Positions 32,656 to 35,565 of a stretch of 35,565 bases of DNA are shown piece after piece; the first letter of the stretch is position 1, and each line of letters starts with the position of its first letter. The stretch is from the NCBI GenBank assembly GCA_017440275.1, contig JAFSHN010000053.1:1-35565 (forward strand). Reading direction: 5' to 3'. Source of the stretch: Bacillota bacterium. GTDB taxonomy: Bacteria > Bacillota > Clostridia > Peptostreptococcales > Anaerovoracaceae. Under the pieces are notes generated by a model. It was given only the letters and a program-made list of their open reading frames with translations. It made no database searches and was not told where the DNA came from. The position numbers were made by a program, and so were the translations under genes.

Positions 32656-33495
32656 ATGAGAAAAGTAAATCTTCACACACATACTATATTCTGCGACGGC
32701 AAGAACACTGCAGAAGAAATGGTTCTTTCTGCAATTGCCAAGGGTTTCGACGTGCTGGGATTCTCCGGACACAGTTTCACTTCCTTCGACGGAGGCGGTT
32801 GTATTAAAGATGCAGACATTCCGGCATACAAATCTGAAATTGCCCGACTTAAAGAAAAATACAAGGACAAGATTTTGATTCTCTGCGGTCTTGAGCAAGA
32901 TTATTATGCTACTCAGGAAGCCTTTGGCTACGACTACACCATTGGCTCCGTCCACGCCTATCACGTGACCGGTCCTCTTGACGATGGCAGCGGATTTGCC
33001 TTTATCGACTACAGCACTGACCATTTGCGTAAGGCTGCAGACAAGTTCTACGATGGTGATCTGATGGCCGTTTCCGAAGGCTACTTCGACAGAATCTCGA
33101 CTATCGTAGAAAAAACTCACTGTGACATCATAGGCCACTTCGATATCATCAGCAAGTTCAACGAAAAGGAACTGGTATTTGACGAGAATGACCCTCGATA
33201 TGTTGCGGCTTGCGATAAGGCTCTTGAAAAACTCATAGCAAGTGGCGCCATATTTGAAATAAACACGGGAGCTATGGCCAAAGGCTGGCGTACCACACCT
33301 TACCCGTCCGCAGCCATTCTCCGCAAGATATGTCAGAGCGGTGGCAGAATCATAATTTCCAGCGACAGTCACGCAGTTGATACTATAGATTACGGCTTTG
33401 AGCAAGCTTTGCGGCTTGCTAAGGACTGCGGTTTTAAGACCGTGGTAACAGTGGATGACAACGGTCGTTTTGTTGACGAAGAAATTGTTATTTAG
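32656..33495 (+). CDS. PHP-family phosphoesterase (histidinol-phosphatase-like)
   Basis: The product is 279 aa from the ATG at 32656, with SD AAGGAGG; a longer frame to 32578 has no SD and runs through the promoter. Metal-binding PHP motifs are NLHTHTIFCDG (4-14), GFSGHSF, GLEQDYY, GSVHAYH, GHFDIISKF and near the end SSDSHAVD. These enzymes hydrolyse phosphate esters with two or three metal ions; HisK is the best known. No histidine genes are nearby, so the substrate is open. It is flanked by molybdopterin genes on the other strand. Confidence 0.88.
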   Translation: MRKVNLHTHTIFCDGKNTAEEMVLSAIAKGFDVLGFSGHSFTSFDGGGCIKDADIPAYKSEIARLKEKYKDKILILCGLEQDYYATQEAFGYDYTIGSVHAYHVTGPLDDGSGFAFIDYSTDHLRKAADKFYDGDLMAVSEGYFDRISTIVEKTHCDIIGHFDIISKFNEKELVFDENDPRYVAACDKALEKLIASGAIFEINTGAMAKGWRTTPYPSAAILRKICQSGGRIIISSDSHAVDTIDYGFEQALRLAKDCGFKTVVTVDDNGRFVDEEIVI

Positions 33496-33924
33496 TTGGG
33501 TGTGGCCCAACTGAATTCTGTTTTGCTACGTTTAGTGTTGGGCGAGACCCAACGTAAACTCCTTTTTTCGACTTCTCCGTTGGGTAAGCCCCAACGGATT
33601 TCTTTGTTTTTAATAATTGCGTTGGGGCGTGCCCAACGCAATTCTATTTTTGGGACACCCACGTTGGGTGTTTTTTGCCGTTGTCTGGGCACTCCAAAAT
33701 AAGGGTACAATAATGAACTGCTACTTTACAGAATCCATCTTTTTTCTTCTTTAGAGTTTATGATGTCTCTAGGCCACACCAAAACTTACCCAACTTAACT
33801 GATTGATTCTGCAGTTTGCGTTGGGTCACACCCAACGCAAACAACTTTTTTCGACACCCCCGTTGGGGCACGTCCAACGTATTTACATATTTTTGATACT
33901 TGCGTTGGGGTGCGCCCAACGCAA
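33494..33924. repeat. Array of GTTGGG-N5-CCCAAC palindromes with an exact 42-bp period
   Basis: Seven complete hairpin units have centres at 33503, 33545, 33587, 33629, then 33828, 33870 and 33912, each 42 bp apart within a block. Every unit is a 6-bp or longer stem, a 5-nt loop and a 25-bp spacer, most spacers with a run of 5-6 T. Stems extend with matching changes on both sides (CCGTTGGG/CCCAACGG, TTGCGTTGGG/CCCAACGCAA), so pairing is kept. A further unit is split: its left arm (33663-33668) and right arm (33789-33794) are both in register, but about 115 bp lie between them. Spacers after units 2 and 3 resemble those after units 6 and 7, which points to duplication of multi-unit blocks. I do not recognise the family. 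Confidence 0.85.
33655..33676 (+). terminator. Terminator-like hairpin inside the palindrome array
   Basis: ACACCCA-CGT-TGGGTGT (33655-33671) is followed by TTTTTT. It is formed by the left arm of the split array unit and could end transcription of the PHP gene. Confidence 0.6.
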
Positions 33925-33960
33925 TATGCCGAATTTACCGGTTTGGTTAGTACACATAAA

Positions 33961-33983
33961 AAAAGAGGCTCAAAGCCTCTTTT
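33961..33983 (-). terminator. Terminator of the MogA-MOSC gene
   Basis: The 10-bp stem AAAAGAGGCT/AGCCTCTTTT has a 3-nt loop. On the minus strand a run of seven T follows. Confidence 0.88.
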
Positions 33984-33985
33984 AT

Positions 33986-34750
33986 CTATATCCATTTTCC
34001 GAAGGCCACTTTCTTCGCCAAAAAGCACGGCCCTTCTTCTTTAAACAGTTGGCATGAAGAATAACACTTCTTGCCTACCTGAGTGATTTCAACCTTTTTG
34101 CCGTTGACTTCAACGACGTCGCCTACACTCACACTACAATCGAGAGTCACATCTTCTTTAAATTTCTTCTGGCAAAGTGCTCTCTGGTCACAGCCGGCGT
34201 CGATGCGGGCGCGGCTTTCTCTATCCAAAAAAGACACATCTTTGTGTTTCTTGACAGGCTCGGCACATTCGCCGCCTTGTCCTGTTAGGATTTCAAGTCC
34301 GTGCTCAAGGGCCGGTATGATAAATCCCAGGTTTTCACGGACAGCCTTTGGACTTCCGGGGAGATTGATTATGAGTGTCTGGCCTCTCGTAACGGAAACT
34401 GCTCTTGAGAGCATTGCCTTTGGAGTAATCTCGAAGGATTTGTAACGCATATATTCGGCTATTCCCGGTACATTGCGGTCAGCAATAGCCAATGTTGCTT
34501 CGGGAGTGTTGTCTCTCGGAGACAGACCTGTTCCACCTGTAGTCAGCACCAAGGCATATTTCTTTTTGTCCGTCATACGAACCAATTCTTCTTTGAGTTT
34601 ATCAGCATCGTCGGGAAGAATTACGGTTTCGCACACTTGGCAGAATCCGCTTTCGTCAAGAATTTCTTTTATTAAAGGACCGCTTTCGTCTGTGCGCAGT
34701 CCTGCAGCACCCTTGTCACTTAAAGTTATTACTCCAACTTTGTATTTCAT
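33986..34750 (-). CDS. MogA-type molybdopterin adenylyltransferase fused to a short MOSC-like domain
   Basis: The product is 254 aa. Residues 1-162 are a MogA/MoaB domain: GVITLSDKGAAG, the TTGGTGLSPRD motif near 70-80, and INLPGSPKAVREN near 127-139. MogA adenylates molybdopterin before MoeA adds molybdate. Residues about 165-254 look like the C-terminal part of a MOSC domain (SVGDVVEVNGKKVEITQVGKKCYSSC...GPC), with several cysteines; the usual N-terminal part of MOSC is missing. With the two MoeA genes it covers the last two cofactor steps. The SD is AAGGAG. Confidence 0.87.
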   Translation of the reverse strand: MKYKVGVITLSDKGAAGLRTDESGPLIKEILDESGFCQVCETVILPDDADKLKEELVRMTDKKKYALVLTTGGTGLSPRDNTPEATLAIADRNVPGIAEYMRYKSFEITPKAMLSRAVSVTRGQTLIINLPGSPKAVRENLGFIIPALEHGLEILTGQGGECAEPVKKHKDVSFLDRESRARIDAGCDQRALCQKKFKEDVTLDCSVSVGDVVEVNGKKVEITQVGKKCYSSCQLFKEEGPCFLAKKVAFGKWI

Positions 34751-34774
34751 AGGATTCTCCTTTGATAATAAATA

Positions 34775-34796
34775 AGGCTCTCCGAATGGAGAGCCT
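34775..34796 (-). terminator. Hairpin terminator after yqeY
   Basis: The perfect 9-bp stem AGGCTCTCC/GGAGAGCCT has a 4-nt loop, followed on the minus strand by TATTTATTAT. The T-run is imperfect, so some read-through into the MogA gene is likely. Confidence 0.7.
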
Positions 34797-34801
34797 GTTG
34801 T

Positions 34802-35248
34802 TTATCCCAAAAAGTTCATTACAACGCTTTTTACAGCATTGCCGTCTGCCTGGCCTTTTAACTTGGCCATGACAGGACCCATGAGCTTGCCCATATTTTG
34901 CTTGCCGCCCTCGATGCCGAGTGCCGCAGCAGTTTCTTTAACAACTTCGAGAATCTTGTCCTCAGAAAGTTGTTCAGGCAAATATCTGTTCAGGATTTCG
35001 ATTTCGGCTTTGTAGGATTCTACTAAGTCTGTTCTACCGGCTTTTTCAAAATCAGCAAGTGCATCTTTTCTCATTTTAACTTGCTTAGATAAAACGGCAA
35101 TGATGCCCTCGTCGCTAAGCTCTTCTCTGTTATCAACTTCGTACTGCTTGATAGCAGCTCTAGCCAGATTAACAGTATTTTTAGCAATCTCGTCCTTGTT
35201 TCTCATCGCTTCCTTGTAGTCAGCCATGAGCTGTTCTTTGATTGTCAC
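34802..35248 (-). CDS. yqeY: GatB/YqeY domain protein
   Basis: The product is 148 aa from a GTG at 35248, preceded by SD AGAGGTG; the same length as Bacillus YqeY, and MTIKEQLMADYKEAM is the family start. A longer frame to 35293 adds 15 residues without an SD. The domain is all-helical and ends with the GKLMGPVMAKLKGQADGNAVKSVV pattern shared with the GatB tail, which contacts tRNA in amidotransferases. The role of the stand-alone form is not established. It follows rpsU, as in Bacillus. Confidence 0.92.
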   Translation of the reverse strand: MTIKEQLMADYKEAMRNKDEIAKNTVNLARAAIKQYEVDNREELSDEGIIAVLSKQVKMRKDALADFEKAGRTDLVESYKAEIEILNRYLPEQLSEDKILEVVKETAAALGIEGGKQNMGKLMGPVMAKLKGQADGNAVKSVVMNFLG

Positions 35249-35319
35249 TTTGTTTTCACCTCTATTCTCGGAAGCTGTTTGCGTCCAGTCCAAAAGGTCT
35301 CAAATGAATATATTTTTAA

Positions 35320-35499
35320 TTAGTATTTCTTAGCCTTTTTTCTTGCAGCTTCAGATTTTTTCTTTTTCTTTACGCTTGGTTTTTCGTAGTGTTCTCTCTT
35401 TCTGAGTTCGGACATAACGCCATCTCTAGCGCATGATCTCTTGAATCTCTTCAGAGCGCTTTCTAAACTTTCGTTTTCTCTTACGATTACTTGTGCCAT
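35320..35499 (-). CDS. rpsU: 30S ribosomal protein S21
   Basis: The product is 59 aa: it begins [20 protein letters not shown], then [20 protein letters not shown], and ends in a Lys/Ala-rich tail. This is the complete S21 family pattern at its normal length. SD AGGAGGTG lies 9 bases before the ATG. S21 binds the small subunit near the anti-Shine-Dalgarno site. It heads the rpsU-yqeY pair. Confidence 0.97.
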   Translation of the reverse strand: MAQVIVRENESLESALKRFKRSCARDGVMSELRKREHYEKPSVKKKKKSEAARKKAKKY

Positions 35500-35565
35500 T
35501 CTTGATTCACCTCCTGACTAAAATGAAATAACCTAGCCGTGAACATGTATCTAGCCGATACCGCA

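Noticed and set aside
32599..33510. Long minus-strand frame opposite the PHP gene
   Set aside because: It is a shadow of a gene with clear PHP motifs, SD and promoter on the plus strand. The translated product shows no known domain.
33492..33710. Open frames on both strands through the first half of the palindrome array, with 14-residue repeats such as LRWARPN and IRWGLPN
   Set aside because: A 42-bp repeat keeps any frame open automatically. The same frame meets TAA and TGA in the second half of the array, so coding is not conserved. No SD supports a start.
33672..33788. Small transposable element in the array gap
   Set aside because: No terminal inverted repeats or clear target duplication could be seen at its ends, so it is reported only as an insertion-like gap.
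33494..33924. CRISPR array
   Set aside because: Only a short palindrome core is constant, loops vary, and the 25-bp spacers resemble each other. There are no cas genes.

Overview
The window looks like the chromosome of a low-GC, spore-lineage Clostridia (Firmicutes) that ferments amino acids. Supporting signs are the yqfC/yqfD sporulation genes, pyruvate phosphate dikinase, a single-chain (alpha2-type) glycyl-tRNA synthetase, AGGAGG-type ribosome binding sites, and an order rpsU-yqeY-...-yqfC-yqfD-phoH-ybeY-cdd-era-recO-glyRS that resembles the Bacillus rpsU/era neighbourhood. A narrower placement (for example Anaerovoracaceae, formerly Family XIII) is only a guess.

Layout. 1-174: promoter and attenuator-like leader on the minus strand that runs off the left edge, probably in front of infC. 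163-5564: a minus-strand six-gene catabolic operon (GtrA membrane protein, TetR regulator, class III aminotransferase, FGGY kinase, a degenerate class II aldolase, a canonical class II aldolase) behind a promoter with a perfect 16-bp palindrome at its start site. 5636-6060: tRNA-Arg(CCG), its terminator and a block of related hairpins. 6063-7577: DUF1835/DUF3658 protein and LUD-domain protein. 7654-10110: lexA with an SOS-like box, then an ABC-F ATPase. 10107-12066: two tandem LysO-type exporters. 12119-12765: pyrR behind a strong sigma-70 promoter. 12767-19012: a sigma-54 regulon. 19018-29191: housekeeping block (Sm_multidrug_ex protein, ppdK, glyRS, DUF4342 protein, recO with an internal stop, era, cdd, ybeY, phoH, yqfD, yqfC). 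29249-34750: molybdenum-cofactor block (small membrane protein, MoeA-periplasmic-binding fusion, MoeA, PHP phosphoesterase, a palindrome array, MogA-MOSC). 34802-35499: yqeY and rpsU.

The most interesting part is 12767-19012. A sigma-54 activator carries, in place of a usual sensor, an N-terminal domain that closely resembles L-erythro-3,5-diaminohexanoate dehydrogenase (Kdd, lysine fermentation) with a degraded nucleotide-binding loop. Three good sigma-54 promoters flank it. They drive a YuiF-like transporter, an unrecognised protein built of three 74-residue repeats, and an NhaC-family antiporter. Both control regions carry paired direct repeats of the form GANTC-(A/G)TTTTT-GANTC, very likely the activator's binding sites. 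With the LysO pair nearby, the simplest reading is a lysine-fermentation sensing and transport regulon; that reading is inference.

Second-look items outside it: a 42-bp-period palindrome array at 33494-33924, split by about 115 bp inside one unit; a recO reading frame broken by one TAA; and a pseudo-aldolase paired with a real aldolase.
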